Made by a program: the position numbers and the translations under genes. Source: Microbacterium galbinum (GTDB lineage: Bacteria > Actinomycetota > Actinomycetes > Actinomycetales > Microbacteriaceae). From it: a stretch of 64,000 nt of DNA. This document shows, piece by piece, positions 34,292 through 42,490 of this stretch. The notes under the pieces were generated by a model. It had not been told where the DNA came from, did not search any database, and was given only the letters and a program-made list of their open reading frames with translations. The stretch spans positions 2,625,913-2,689,912 of the forward strand of contig NZ_JAHWXM010000001.1 in the NCBI RefSeq assembly GCF_023091225.1, read 5' to 3'. Each line of letters starts with the position of its first letter. The stretch's first letter is position 1.

Positions 34292-35353
34292 GTGACCGAG
34301 ACCTCTGCCTCCGACCGCGTCCTCGTCCGCACGGAAGGCGCTCTCGGGCGGCTCACGCTGCAGCGTCCCGAGGCGATCAACGCCCTCGACCTGGGCATGG
34401 TGCAGGCGCTCACCGCGGCGCTCGACGCCTGGCGCACCGACACCGACGTGCAGATCGTGCTGCTCGACGGTGCGGGCGACCGCGGCTTCTGCGCCGGGGG
34501 AGACGTGCGCGCCCTGCACGCGCAGATCGTGTCGGGGCATCCCGAGTCCACCGCCGAGTTCTTCCGCGCGGAGTACGCGCTCAACGCCATGATCGCCGAG
34601 TATCCGAAGCCGATCGTCGCCTTCGCCGACGGCATCACGATGGGCGGCGGCATCGGGCTCGCGGGGCACGCGGCGATCCGCATCGTGACCGAGCGCTCGA
34701 AGCTCGCGATGCCCGAGACGCGCATCGGCTTCACTCCCGACGTCGGCGGCACCTGGCTGCTGGGCCGTGCGCCGGGTCGCCTCGGCGAGTACCTCGCTCT
34801 GACCGGCGGTTCGTTGAACGGGGCGGATGCCATCGCCCTCGGTTTCGCGGACTACTACGTGCCCTCCGCCAATCTCGACGCCCTGCGCGAGGCCCTCGCG
34901 TTCCGCGCCGACCCGACCGGGCCGAGCGAGATCGTGCTGCTGTTCGACGAGACGCCGGAGCCCTCGGAGCTGTCGCCGTCGCCGGAGTGGATCGACGAGG
35001 CCTTCTCCGCCGACACGGTCGTCGCGATCGTCGAGCGGTTGCAGGCGCAGGGCACGACGGATGCCACGGCCACGGCCGACCTGCTCGAGGGGCTCGCGCC
35101 GACGGGGTTGGTCGTGACGCTCGACGCCGTGCGCGAGGCGCGGGCGGCCTCCGGGCTGCGCGAGGCGCTCGAGGGCGAGTACCGGCGGGTGCTGTGGTTC
35201 GTGCACGAGCATCCCGATCTCGTCGAGGGCATCCGCGCTCAGCTGGTCGACAAGGACCGCAACCCGAAGTGGCAGCCCGCCTCGCTCGCCGAGCTGGGGA
35301 CGGATGTCGGGGCGGATGCCCGTGCGTACGTGCCGGAGACGCCGCTGTTCTGA
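34292..35353 (+). CDS. 3-hydroxyisobutyryl-CoA hydrolase-like enoyl-CoA hydratase family protein
   Basis: A 353-residue crotonase-fold enzyme. The oxyanion-hole stretches DRGFCAGGDVRALHAQIV and DGITMGGGIGLAGHAAIRI are intact. MPETRIGFTPDVGGTWLL is the branch signature of 3-hydroxyisobutyryl-CoA hydrolases, and the extra 90-residue C-terminal domain fits that longer subfamily. It would release 3-hydroxyisobutyrate in valine breakdown, though other CoA esters are possible. The GTG start follows TAGCCT by seven bases. The frame is open upstream without family similarity, so this start is preferred. Confidence 0.88.
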   Translation: MTETSASDRVLVRTEGALGRLTLQRPEAINALDLGMVQALTAALDAWRTDTDVQIVLLDGAGDRGFCAGGDVRALHAQIVSGHPESTAEFFRAEYALNAMIAEYPKPIVAFADGITMGGGIGLAGHAAIRIVTERSKLAMPETRIGFTPDVGGTWLLGRAPGRLGEYLALTGGSLNGADAIALGFADYYVPSANLDALREALAFRADPTGPSEIVLLFDETPEPSELSPSPEWIDEAFSADTVVAIVERLQAQGTTDATATADLLEGLAPTGLVVTLDAVREARAASGLREALEGEYRRVLWFVHEHPDLVEGIRAQLVDKDRNPKWQPASLAELGTDVGADARAYVPETPLF

Positions 35354-35510
35354 GTGCCAGCCCGGCTGTCGATGGGTTCGCTGTGAGCGAAGGTTCCGAA
35401 CTCGGCGGTACGAATGTCGGAGCTTCGTGTCACGCTTTGTTGTGGCCGATCCCGGTCGGCACCTTCCCCCACGCCTGAGTCCACAGCTTCATCTCTCAGA
35501 AAGTCCGCCT

Positions 35511-37238
35511 GTGCTGGGTAAAATTCTCGTTCGGTATCTGTCCCGCTACAAGTGGCTGCTCGTCGCCGTCCTGGTCTTCCAGTTCGCGAGCGCGATCGCC
35601 ACCCTCTATCTCCCGCGTCTCAACGAAGACATCATCAACAGAGGCGTCGCACAGTCCGACACCGCCTACATCTGGCGCACCGGTCTGCTCATGCTGGCGG
35701 TCTCGCTCGGTCAGATCATCGCGTCGATCATCGCCACGTACTTCGCCGCCCGCGCGTCGATGGGCGCCGGCCGCGACATCCGCGCCGACGTGTTCAGCAA
35801 GGTGAGCGGATTCTCCGAGCGAGAGGTGTCGCAGTTCGGCGCCGGCTCGCTCATCACGCGCAACACCAACGACGTTCAGCAGGTGCAGATGCTGGCGATG
35901 ATGGGCGCCACCATGCTCGTCACCGCACCGCTGCTGGCGATCGGCGGCATCATCTTCGCGGTGCAGACCAACATCGGGCTGAGCTGGCTCATCGCCGTCT
36001 CCGTCCCCCTCCTGCTGATCGTCGCCGGACTCGTCGTCAGCCGCATGGTCCCCCTGTTCCGCAGCTACCAGGGCAAGCTCGACACCGTGAACCGCGTCAT
36101 GCGCGAGCAGCTCACGGGCGTGCGCGTCGTGCGCGCGTTCGTGCGCGAGCGCATCGAGGAGGAGCGCTTCCGCGGCGCGAACACCGACATCATGGTCGTC
36201 GGGCGCAAGGTGGGTTCGCTGTTCGTGCTGCTGTTCCCGCTCTTCATGCTCATCCTCAACGTCACGGTCGTCGCGGTCGTCTGGTTCGGTGGCGTCGAGG
36301 TCAACAGCGGCACGGTGCAGGTCGGCACGATCTTCGCCTTCATGCAGTACATCGGACAGATCATGGGCGGCGTCATCATGGCCAGCTTCATGGCGATCAT
36401 GATCCCGCGCGCCGCGGTCTCGGCCGAGCGCATCGGCGAGGTGCTCGACACGACGTCGAGCATGGAGCGTCCGGCGAACGGCGTCACCTCGTTCCCGACT
36501 CCGGGTTCCGTGGCGTTCGACGACGTCGAGTTCACCTACCCCGGAGCCGACGCCCCCGTGCTCTCCGGCATCAGCTTCGCCGCCGAGCCCGGTGAGACCG
36601 TCGCGATCGTCGGATCGACCGGTGCCGGCAAGACCACGCTGGTCTCGCTGATCCCGCGCCTCTTCGACGTCTCGGGCGGAGCCGTCTTCGTCGGAGGCGC
36701 CGACGTCCGCACCGCCGATGTCGAATCGCTCTGGGCGACGATCGGACTCGTTCCCCAGCGCCCGTTCCTCTTCACCGGCACGGTCGCGTCGAACCTTCGC
36801 TACGGCCGTGAGGACGCCACCGACGACGAGCTCTGGCACGCGCTCGAGATCGCGCAGGGCCGTGATTTCGTCGAGGAGATGCCGCAGGGGCTCGAGTCGC
36901 GGATCACCCAGGGCGGAACCAACGTCTCGGGCGGTCAGCGCCAGCGCCTGGCGATCGCCCGCGCGATCGTGCGTCAGCCGCAGATCCTCGTCTTCGACGA
37001 TTCGTTCTCGGCGCTCGACCTCACCACCGACGCCCGTCTGCGACAGGCGCTGTGGAGGGAGCTGCCCCACGTGACCAAGGTCGTCGTCGCGCAGCGCGTC
37101 TCGTCGATCACCGATGCCGACCGCATCGTCGTGCTCGAGGGCGGGACCATGGTCGGCGTCGGAACCCACGAAGAACTCCTCGAGACGAGCACGACGTACC
37201 GAGAGATCGTCGAGTCGCAGCTGGGGGTGGACGCATGA
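35511..37238 (+). CDS. ABC exporter half-transporter 1 (membrane plus ATPase domains)
   Basis: A 575-residue type IV ABC exporter subunit with six transmembrane helices (residues 1-310) and a C-terminal ATPase. Walker A reads GSTGAGKTT, the signature NVSGGQRQRLAIARA and Walker B ILVFDDSFSALD. The position after Walker B is Asp rather than the usual catalytic Glu, so this is a degenerate nucleotide site of the heterodimer type. The GTG start at 35511 begins MLGKILVRYL. Its stop overlaps the next gene's ATG (ATGA), and together they form a heterodimeric multidrug or peptide exporter. The cargo is unknown. Confidence 0.9.
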   Translation: MLGKILVRYLSRYKWLLVAVLVFQFASAIATLYLPRLNEDIINRGVAQSDTAYIWRTGLLMLAVSLGQIIASIIATYFAARASMGAGRDIRADVFSKVSGFSEREVSQFGAGSLITRNTNDVQQVQMLAMMGATMLVTAPLLAIGGIIFAVQTNIGLSWLIAVSVPLLLIVAGLVVSRMVPLFRSYQGKLDTVNRVMREQLTGVRVVRAFVRERIEEERFRGANTDIMVVGRKVGSLFVLLFPLFMLILNVTVVAVVWFGGVEVNSGTVQVGTIFAFMQYIGQIMGGVIMASFMAIMIPRAAVSAERIGEVLDTTSSMERPANGVTSFPTPGSVAFDDVEFTYPGADAPVLSGISFAAEPGETVAIVGSTGAGKTTLVSLIPRLFDVSGGAVFVGGADVRTADVESLWATIGLVPQRPFLFTGTVASNLRYGREDATDDELWHALEIAQGRDFVEEMPQGLESRITQGGTNVSGGQRQRLAIARAIVRQPQILVFDDSFSALDLTTDARLRQALWRELPHVTKVVVAQRVSSITDADRIVVLEGGTMVGVGTHEELLETSTTYREIVESQLGVDA

Positions 37239-39508
37239 GCGAGCAGAACTCCTCACGTACCCGTCGCGGTCGCGGAGCCAAGAGTGCGACCGCGGGCACC
37301 GCGGCCGTCGTCGAGCCCGAACTGACCGACGAGGAGAAGTACGAGGCCGAGCTGGCCGAGAAGGCGCGTCAGGACGGCGGTGGCTGGGACAGCGTCGCGC
37401 CCGGCAAGGCCGACAACTTCGGCAAGAGCTTCAGCCGCATGATCGGCCTGCTCAAGCCCTCGGCGGTCTGGTTCGTGATCGTGTCGATCCTCGGCGCCAT
37501 CGGCGTCGTGCTCACGGTGGCGGCTCCGAAGGTGCTCGGCGAGGCGACCAACCTCATCTACAAGGGCTTCATCTCGGTGCAGCTCGGGCAGGCGAACGGC
37601 GACTTCCCCGGATTCCCCGCGGGTACCTCGCAGGACGACGTCGTCGACGCGTTGCGGCAGGGCGGCCAGACCGACTTCGCCAACCAGGTCGCCGCGCTCG
37701 GTGACTTCCAGGTGGGTGACGGCGTCGACTTCGACGCGCTCCGGTGGGTCATCGCCGCCGTCCTCGCGATCTACGTGGTCGCGGCCTTCCTGAGCTGGAT
37801 CCAGGGCTACGTCATCAACGTCATCATGGTGCGCACCATGTGGCGTCTGCGCGAATCGGTCGAGGCGAAGATCAACCGACTGCCGCTGTCGTACTTCGAC
37901 AAGGTGCAGCGCGGTGACCTGATCTCCCGCGTCACCAATGACATCGACAACATCACGCAGACCATGCAGCAGTCGCTGTCGGGCGCGATCACCGCGGTGC
38001 TCACGGTCGTGGGCGTGCTCGTGCTCATGTTCTCGATCTCCTGGCAGCTGGCGCTCGTCGCGCTGGTGGCGCTTCCGCTCATGGGAGTGATCTTCGGCGT
38101 CATCGGTCCGCGTTCGCAGAAGGCCTTCGGCACGCAGTGGCGCAAGGTCGGACGGCTGAACGCCCGCGTCGAGGAGGCCTTCTCGGGCCACGCGCTGGTC
38201 AAGGTCTTCGGCCGCGAGCAGGACGCCCTCGACAAGTTCAAGGACGAGAACGAGGAGCTCTTCCAGGCCGCGTTCAAGGCGCAGTTCCTGTCGGGCATCA
38301 TCATGCCGGCGATGACCTTCGTCGGCAGCCTCACCTACGTGGGCATAGCGGTGCTCGGCGGCCTCATGGTCGCGAACGGCCAGCTGCGTCTCGGCGACGT
38401 GCAGGCGTTCATCCAGTACTCGCAGCAGTTCACGCAGCCGCTGTCGGAGCTGGGCGGAATGGCGGCGGTCGTGCAATCGGGAACCGCCTCGGCCGAGCGC
38501 GTGTTCGAGCTGCTCGACACCGAGGAGCAGGAGGCCGACGACGTCGACGCTCCCGCGCTCGACGAGGGCAAGGGCGTCGTCGAGTTCGAGAACGTCGCGT
38601 TCTCGTACACGCCCGAGCGTCCGCTCATCACGGATCTCTCCTTCCGGGTCGAACCGGGGCAGACGGTGGCGATCGTCGGACCGACCGGCGCGGGCAAGAC
38701 CACGCTCGTCAACCTGATCATGCGGTTCTACGAGCTGAACGGCGGGCGCATCCTGCTCGACGGTCAGGACATCTCGGAGGTCACGCGCGACGAGCTGCGT
38801 TCCCGCACCGGCATGGTGCTGCAGGACCCGTGGCTGTTCGCGGGCAGCATCCGCGAGAACATCCGATACGGGCGTTCCACCGCGACCGATGACGAGGTGC
38901 TCGAGGCCGCGAAGGCGACGTACGTCGATCGCTTCGTGCACGCGTTGCCCGAGGGGTACGACACCGTGCTCGACGAGGACGCGTCGAACGTCTCGGCGGG
39001 TGAGCGGCAGCTCATCACGATCGCTCGGGCGTTCGTCGCCCAGCCGTCGATCCTGATCCTCGATGAGGCCACGTCGGCGGTCGATACCCGCACCGAGCTG
39101 CTCCTGCAGAACGCGATGGCGGCGCTCCGCGAGGGACGCACGTCGTTCGTGATCGCTCACCGCCTGTCGACGATCCGCGATGCCGACCTCATCCTCGTGA
39201 TGGAGCACGGCGACATCGTTGAGAAGGGCACGCACGACGAACTCATCGCCGCGCAGGGCGCCTACTGGCGCCTGTACCAGTCGCAGTTCGAGCAGGCGGC
39301 GACCGACATCGACGCCGAGGAGGCACTCACCGGCTCGACGCCGACCGTCATCACGGGCGACGCCGACGACGTGGATGCCGCCGAGGCCGCAGCAGCGAAT
39401 GCCGTCACCGGCGCATCGGTCGGAGCCCAGCAGCCCGCCGCCGAAGCTGCCGCGGCGCAGGCCGTGATCGAGCACCCGTCTCCCGAGGGGGACACCCGCC
39501 ACGGCTGA
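37235..39508 (+). CDS. ABC exporter half-transporter 2
   Basis: A 757-residue partner of the preceding gene. An N-terminal charged extension of about 65 residues precedes the first helix. A 75-residue extracytoplasmic insert follows the first helix (IYKGFISVQLGQANGDFP onward). The ATPase has Walker A GPTGAGKTT, signature NVSAGERQLITIARA and Walker B ILILDEATSAVD with the catalytic Glu, so this subunit should supply the active site. The signature here reads SAGER instead of SGGQR, also typical of such heterodimers. A C-terminal Ala-rich tail of about 60 residues follows. It starts in the ATGA overlap and ends at the palindrome-rich gap. Confidence 0.9.
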   Translation: MSEQNSSRTRRGRGAKSATAGTAAVVEPELTDEEKYEAELAEKARQDGGGWDSVAPGKADNFGKSFSRMIGLLKPSAVWFVIVSILGAIGVVLTVAAPKVLGEATNLIYKGFISVQLGQANGDFPGFPAGTSQDDVVDALRQGGQTDFANQVAALGDFQVGDGVDFDALRWVIAAVLAIYVVAAFLSWIQGYVINVIMVRTMWRLRESVEAKINRLPLSYFDKVQRGDLISRVTNDIDNITQTMQQSLSGAITAVLTVVGVLVLMFSISWQLALVALVALPLMGVIFGVIGPRSQKAFGTQWRKVGRLNARVEEAFSGHALVKVFGREQDALDKFKDENEELFQAAFKAQFLSGIIMPAMTFVGSLTYVGIAVLGGLMVANGQLRLGDVQAFIQYSQQFTQPLSELGGMAAVVQSGTASAERVFELLDTEEQEADDVDAPALDEGKGVVEFENVAFSYTPERPLITDLSFRVEPGQTVAIVGPTGAGKTTLVNLIMRFYELNGGRILLDGQDISEVTRDELRSRTGMVLQDPWLFAGSIRENIRYGRSTATDDEVLEAAKATYVDRFVHALPEGYDTVLDEDASNVSAGERQLITIARAFVAQPSILILDEATSAVDTRTELLLQNAMAALREGRTSFVIAHRLSTIRDADLILVMEHGDIVEKGTHDELIAAQGAYWRLYQSQFEQAATDIDAEEALTGSTPTVITGDADDVDAAEAAAANAVTGASVGAQQPAAEAAAAQAVIEHPSPEGDTRHG

Positions 39509-39647
39509 CCCGTCGCGCTGACCCGCCGCAGTACCCGGGCTCACGCCCACCCGAAGCGCCCCGCTCCGCATCCGCGGGCCGGGGCGCTTCGCGCGGCGCC
39601 GTCGTCCCGAGAACCCGCCGCCGCGGCATCCGTCCGATCCCGCTCAT

Positions 39648-39718
39648 CTGCACGGAGCGCGCACGTCTGCACGGCGATCCCGGGGGTCTCGCCGTGCGGA
39701 CGTGATCCGTCCGTGCAG
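39648..39718. repeat. Long imperfect inverted repeat, 30-bp arms
   Basis: The arms 39648-39677 and 39689-39718 begin CTGCACGGA and end GGCGA; they match at 25 of 30 positions around an 11-base loop. The arm itself contains two CTGCACGG words 21 bases apart. No open frame crosses it. Role unknown. Confidence 0.7.
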
Positions 39719-39735
39719 GCGTGATGGCGCGGCAC

Positions 39736-39793
39736 CACGTGCAGGGAGAAAAGACATCTACAGGGAGGTTCGGCGGGATTCTCCCTGCACGTG
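39736..39793. repeat. Perfect 15-bp inverted repeat, 28-base spacer
   Basis: CACGTGCAGGGAGAA at 39736-39750 is exactly complementary to 39779-39793. The spacer includes a third GCAGGGAG-like word (ACAGGGAGG, 39770s region). It may form a hairpin or hold sites for a DNA-binding protein. No gene is inside. Confidence 0.7.
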
Positions 39794-39858
39794 TCGTTCT
39801 TCCCTGCGGACGAGCGGGCGGCAGAGGGCGACAGCCGCTCGTGGGTAGTCCCGAACCC

Positions 39859-39914
39859 GAGGGGTCACAATACGCCTCACGGGCGGGCACGATCACGGCG
39901 TGTTGTGACCCCTC
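39859..39914. repeat. Palindromic repeat family A, copy 2
   Basis: The arms 39859-39876 and 39897-39914 are inverted copies over 18 bp with one mismatch (GAGGGGTCACAATACGCC). It lies 22 bp from the stop of the carboxypeptidase gene. The right arm GGCGTGTTGTGACCCCTC is identical to that of copy 1 at 22558-22575. Confidence 0.8.
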
Positions 39915-39935
39915 ACGGAGTCGGGAGACCCGGCT

Positions 39936-41582
39936 CTACTCCGAGTCGAGGCCGAACAGGTTCATCGGATGGGTGAGGCGCCACCAGATGCTGGGGCCCT
40001 CGACGTCGTCGTCGAGCACGAGTTCCGTCGTGGTCGCGTCGATCGGGCCGGCCGTGCTCAGCGAGCCCACGGCGTCACCGTCCTCCCGCGCATCCCCGAG
40101 CGAGAAGCTCGTCGAGGTCGTCGCCGCGGCACCGTTCCAGAGCAGCACGTCGGCGTCGGCATCCGTCACGATGTCGACCTCCGCGCCCCACTCGGTGCGC
40201 ACCTGACCGACGACCGTGCCGGCTGGAACGGCGGGTTCCTGGGCGAGGAGCGCCGCTTCGACCTCGGCGAACAGCGAGCGCGTGGCCGCGAGCCGCTGGG
40301 CATCGTCGTCCTGATTCAGCACCGCCGCGTAGAGCTGCACGGTGCTGTCGCCCACGGTCACGTTCTTCGCCGTGAGCAGGTTCCACCCGACCAGCGTGCC
40401 GGTCTTGATGCCGACGACACCGGGGTCGGCCAGCATGCCGTTCGTGTTGGTCACGAGGCCCGCACCGGGCAGCTCGACGGCCGGGGTGCCGACGATCTCC
40501 GCGAACACCGGGTTCTTCATCGCGAGCTCGCCCAGGCGCACCAGGGCGTCGGGTGTCGCGACGTTGCCGATGTCGAAGCCCGACGGTGTGACGACCGTGA
40601 TGTCGCTGAGGCCGCGCTCGCTCAGCCAGATCTCCGCGGCGGCCGCGAACTCGCTGTTCGATCCCCAGATCTCCCGCGCGAGGCGGTCGATGTAGTTGTT
40701 CGCCGACCCGAGCAGCGTGCCCTGCAGCATCTGGTACTCGGTGAGCACTCCGCCGACCGGCACATCGAGCGACGACTGATCCGACATCCGATACGACCAG
40801 TACGACTGGCTGTCGGCACGGGTGAACGAGAACTCGGGGCCCTGCTCGCCGAGGGCCAGAGGCATCCGGTCGAGCACCATGAGCGAACTGACCACCTTGG
40901 TGATGCTCGCGATGCTCGCCGGATCCACCGAGGATGCCGTCGAGCCGATGCCGCCCACGCCGACGGCTGCACTGCCGACGCCGGGCCACGCCACGGCGGC
41001 CGGGGGAGCGGCGACGGTGGTGAACTCGACAGAATGAACGGTCGGGGCGACCTCGTGCAGCGGCCAGAGGATGGTCGTGCCGGCGTATGCGCCGACGAGA
41101 CCGAGAACCATGCCGATCGGCACGAGCACGCGGGCGCTCGCGATCGCCGGGCGCAGTCGGGCGCCGCGCATGATCGCGACGGCGGGATCCTCGACGTACG
41201 GCTCGTCGTAGGTGCGCGCCGCGGAACCTGCGGCGACGGCGGCGGTGTCGATCCAGGTCAGGGCCGTGGCCGGGCGCTTCTCATCTGCCCATGCGGCCTC
41301 GGGGGTCTCGCTCTCGCTCGCCTCCGGAGTATCGGATGCCTCGACGCCGGATGCCTCGACGCCGGATGCCTCGACGCCGGCAGTCTCGGCGCCGGCAGCC
41401 TCGACATCAGCACCTTCGGGACCAGCCTCCTCGACGCCGGCAGCCTTCGCCTCGTCCGGATCCGCCACGGCGGGCACGGATGCCGTCGCAGGCGGCTCGA
41501 GTTCGCCCGGGGCGTCGGTCGCAGCCGCGCCGGAATCGGGCACGGCGGCGGTGGCGGCGTCGGTGGGATGAGCGGCGGTCAC
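39936..41582 (-). CDS. Membrane-anchored D-alanyl-D-alanine carboxypeptidase (S11, PBP5-like)
   Basis: A 548-residue penicillin-binding protein that trims stem-peptide D-Ala. The catalytic SxxK is S226-I-T-K229, SxN is S293-A-N295 and KTG is K393-T-G395. Residues 1 to about 148 are a cytoplasmic Ala/Glu-rich extension with tandem GVEAS units (DNA 41334-41378). A single membrane helix lies at 150-172 and the enzyme domain is outside. The C-terminal 130 residues form an extra beta-rich domain. The GTG start lies six bases after TACCGT. The long acidic cytoplasmic segment is unusual for this family and could bind a partner or be phosphorylated. Confidence 0.9.
   Translation of the reverse strand: MTAAHPTDAATAAVPDSGAAATDAPGELEPPATASVPAVADPDEAKAAGVEEAGPEGADVEAAGAETAGVEASGVEASGVEASDTPEASESETPEAAWADEKRPATALTWIDTAAVAAGSAARTYDEPYVEDPAVAIMRGARLRPAIASARVLVPIGMVLGLVGAYAGTTILWPLHEVAPTVHSVEFTTVAAPPAAVAWPGVGSAAVGVGGIGSTASSVDPASIASITKVVSSLMVLDRMPLALGEQGPEFSFTRADSQSYWSYRMSDQSSLDVPVGGVLTEYQMLQGTLLGSANNYIDRLAREIWGSNSEFAAAAEIWLSERGLSDITVVTPSGFDIGNVATPDALVRLGELAMKNPVFAEIVGTPAVELPGAGLVTNTNGMLADPGVVGIKTGTLVGWNLLTAKNVTVGDSTVQLYAAVLNQDDDAQRLAATRSLFAEVEAALLAQEPAVPAGTVVGQVRTEWGAEVDIVTDADADVLLWNGAAATTSTSFSLGDAREDGDAVGSLSTAGPIDATTTELVLDDDVEGPSIWWRLTHPMNLFGLDSE
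41334..41378. repeat. Three perfect 15-bp tandem units inside the carboxypeptidase gene
   Basis: GGATGCCTCGACGCC occurs three times in a row and encodes repeated GVEAS in the cytoplasmic extension. A fourth, diverged unit follows. The number of units may vary between strains. Confidence 0.85.
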
Positions 41583-41670
41583 TCGATTACGGTACCCAAT
41601 CCCCGGGCTGATCTGCGGCGATGCGTCACGGGCGGGCGCGGGTGTCGGCGCGCGGGTATGCTGGTCAGCA

Positions 41671-41766
41671 CAACCACGGGAGTCCGGCGAGCCGGGCTGA
41701 GAGGGAGCGAATCGCGCTTCGACCGTCGAACCTGATCTGGGTCATGCCAGCGCAGGGAGGAGTTCA
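41671..41766 (+). promoter_or_regulatory. TPP (THI-box) riboswitch
   Basis: The conserved parts of the thiamine pyrophosphate aptamer are all visible: ACGGGAGTCC, GGGCTGAGAGGGAGCG, CGACCGTCGAACCTGATCTG and GGTCATGCCAGCGCAGGGAG. A TATGCT -10 box at 41657-41662 places the transcript start near 41669. The aptamer end (CGCAGGGAGGAG) contains the ribosome-binding site, 5 bases before the ATG at 41768. TPP therefore probably blocks translation. It controls the ykoEDC-type operon and directly supports a thiamine or precursor substrate. Edges are approximate. Confidence 0.95.
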
Positions 41767-41767
41767 G

Positions 41768-42490
41768 ATGAGTACGTCCACGCCCGAATCCGCCGCGAAG
41801 AACACCGGCGAAACGGCACCCAACCCGGCATCCGCATCCAACCCGGCATCCGGATCCAACCCGGCATCCGCCGCGAACCCGGCATCCGCGAAGAGCGCAC
41901 CCGCCACGATCTGGCGTTGGCGCGTCGTCGACATCGTGGTCGCCAGCGTGCTCGGCGTCGCCGCCGGGCTGATCTTCCTCGCGTGGAACGTCGGCTACCT
42001 CGGCCCGAAGGCGCTCCTCGAGCCGCTGCTCCCGGGCCTGCAGGGGCTGCTCGACGGACCGTGGCTGTTCGCCGGTGTGCTCGGCGGCCTCATCATCCGC
42101 AAGGCGGGCGCCGCGATCTACGTCGAGTTGCTCGCCGCGGTCGTGTCGGCCCTGATCGGCAACCAGTGGGGCGGGTTCCTGACGCTCGAGGCCGGTCTCG
42201 TGCAGGGCCTGGGAGCCGAACTGATCTTCCTGCTGTTCTTCTACCGTCGCTGGTCGCTGCCGGTCGCGATCCTCGCCGGAGCGGGGGCGGCCCTCGCCGG
42301 CGGCATCAACAACCTCATCCTCTGGTACGCGGGGTCGGGCACCGAGTTCACGGTGATCTATCTGATCAGCACGGTCGTGTCGGGCGCGGTGATCGCCGGG
42401 GCCCTGTCGTGGGTGCTGGCGCGCGGCATCGCGGCCACGGGAGCGCTCGATCGCTTCGGCTCGGGCCGTGAGGCGCGCGTCCGCGTCTGA
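41768..42490 (+). CDS. ykoE: Thiamine/HMP transporter substrate-binding membrane component (YkoE-type)
   Basis: A 240-residue membrane protein and predicted S-component of an ECF-like importer for thiamine or hydroxymethylpyrimidine. After a 45-residue cytoplasmic lead with NPAS repeats (41821-41889), WRWRVVDIVVASVLGVAAG is followed by about five hydrophobic helices. The YkoE-like KAGAAIYVELLAAVVSALIG and GLVQGLGAELIFLLFF are visible. It begins right after the TPP riboswitch and overlaps ykoD by one base (TGATG). The N-terminal repeat region is not expected in the family and probably reflects DNA repeat expansion. Confidence 0.9.
   Translation: MSTSTPESAAKNTGETAPNPASASNPASGSNPASAANPASAKSAPATIWRWRVVDIVVASVLGVAAGLIFLAWNVGYLGPKALLEPLLPGLQGLLDGPWLFAGVLGGLIIRKAGAAIYVELLAAVVSALIGNQWGGFLTLEAGLVQGLGAELIFLLFFYRRWSLPVAILAGAGAALAGGINNLILWYAGSGTEFTVIYLISTVVSGAVIAGALSWVLARGIAATGALDRFGSGREARVRV
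41821..41889. repeat. Tandem AACCCGGCATCCG units inside ykoE
   Basis: AACCCGGCATCCG recurs four times at roughly 15-18-bp spacing and encodes NPAS motifs in the cytoplasmic lead. Each unit contains the locally over-represented word GGCATCC. Repeat count may vary between strains. Confidence 0.8.

Larger units (their letters stand above)
39509..39935. other. Gene-free, palindrome-rich gap between convergent genes
   Basis: In this 427-bp stretch I see no plausible gene. It contains three separate inverted repeats: 39648-39718, 39736-39793 and 39859-39914, entered separately. It also holds a short GC-rich hairpin (GAAGCGCCCCGC / CGGGGCGCTTCGCG, about 39552-39597) directly after the ABC operon that is a plausible terminator. 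So several potential stem-loops are stacked between genes that end toward each other. Confidence 0.75.

Noticed and set aside
41334-41889. Regularly spaced repeats as a possible CRISPR array
   Set aside because: The units are 15 bp, contiguous, in frame within genes and without unique spacers; they are coding minisatellites.
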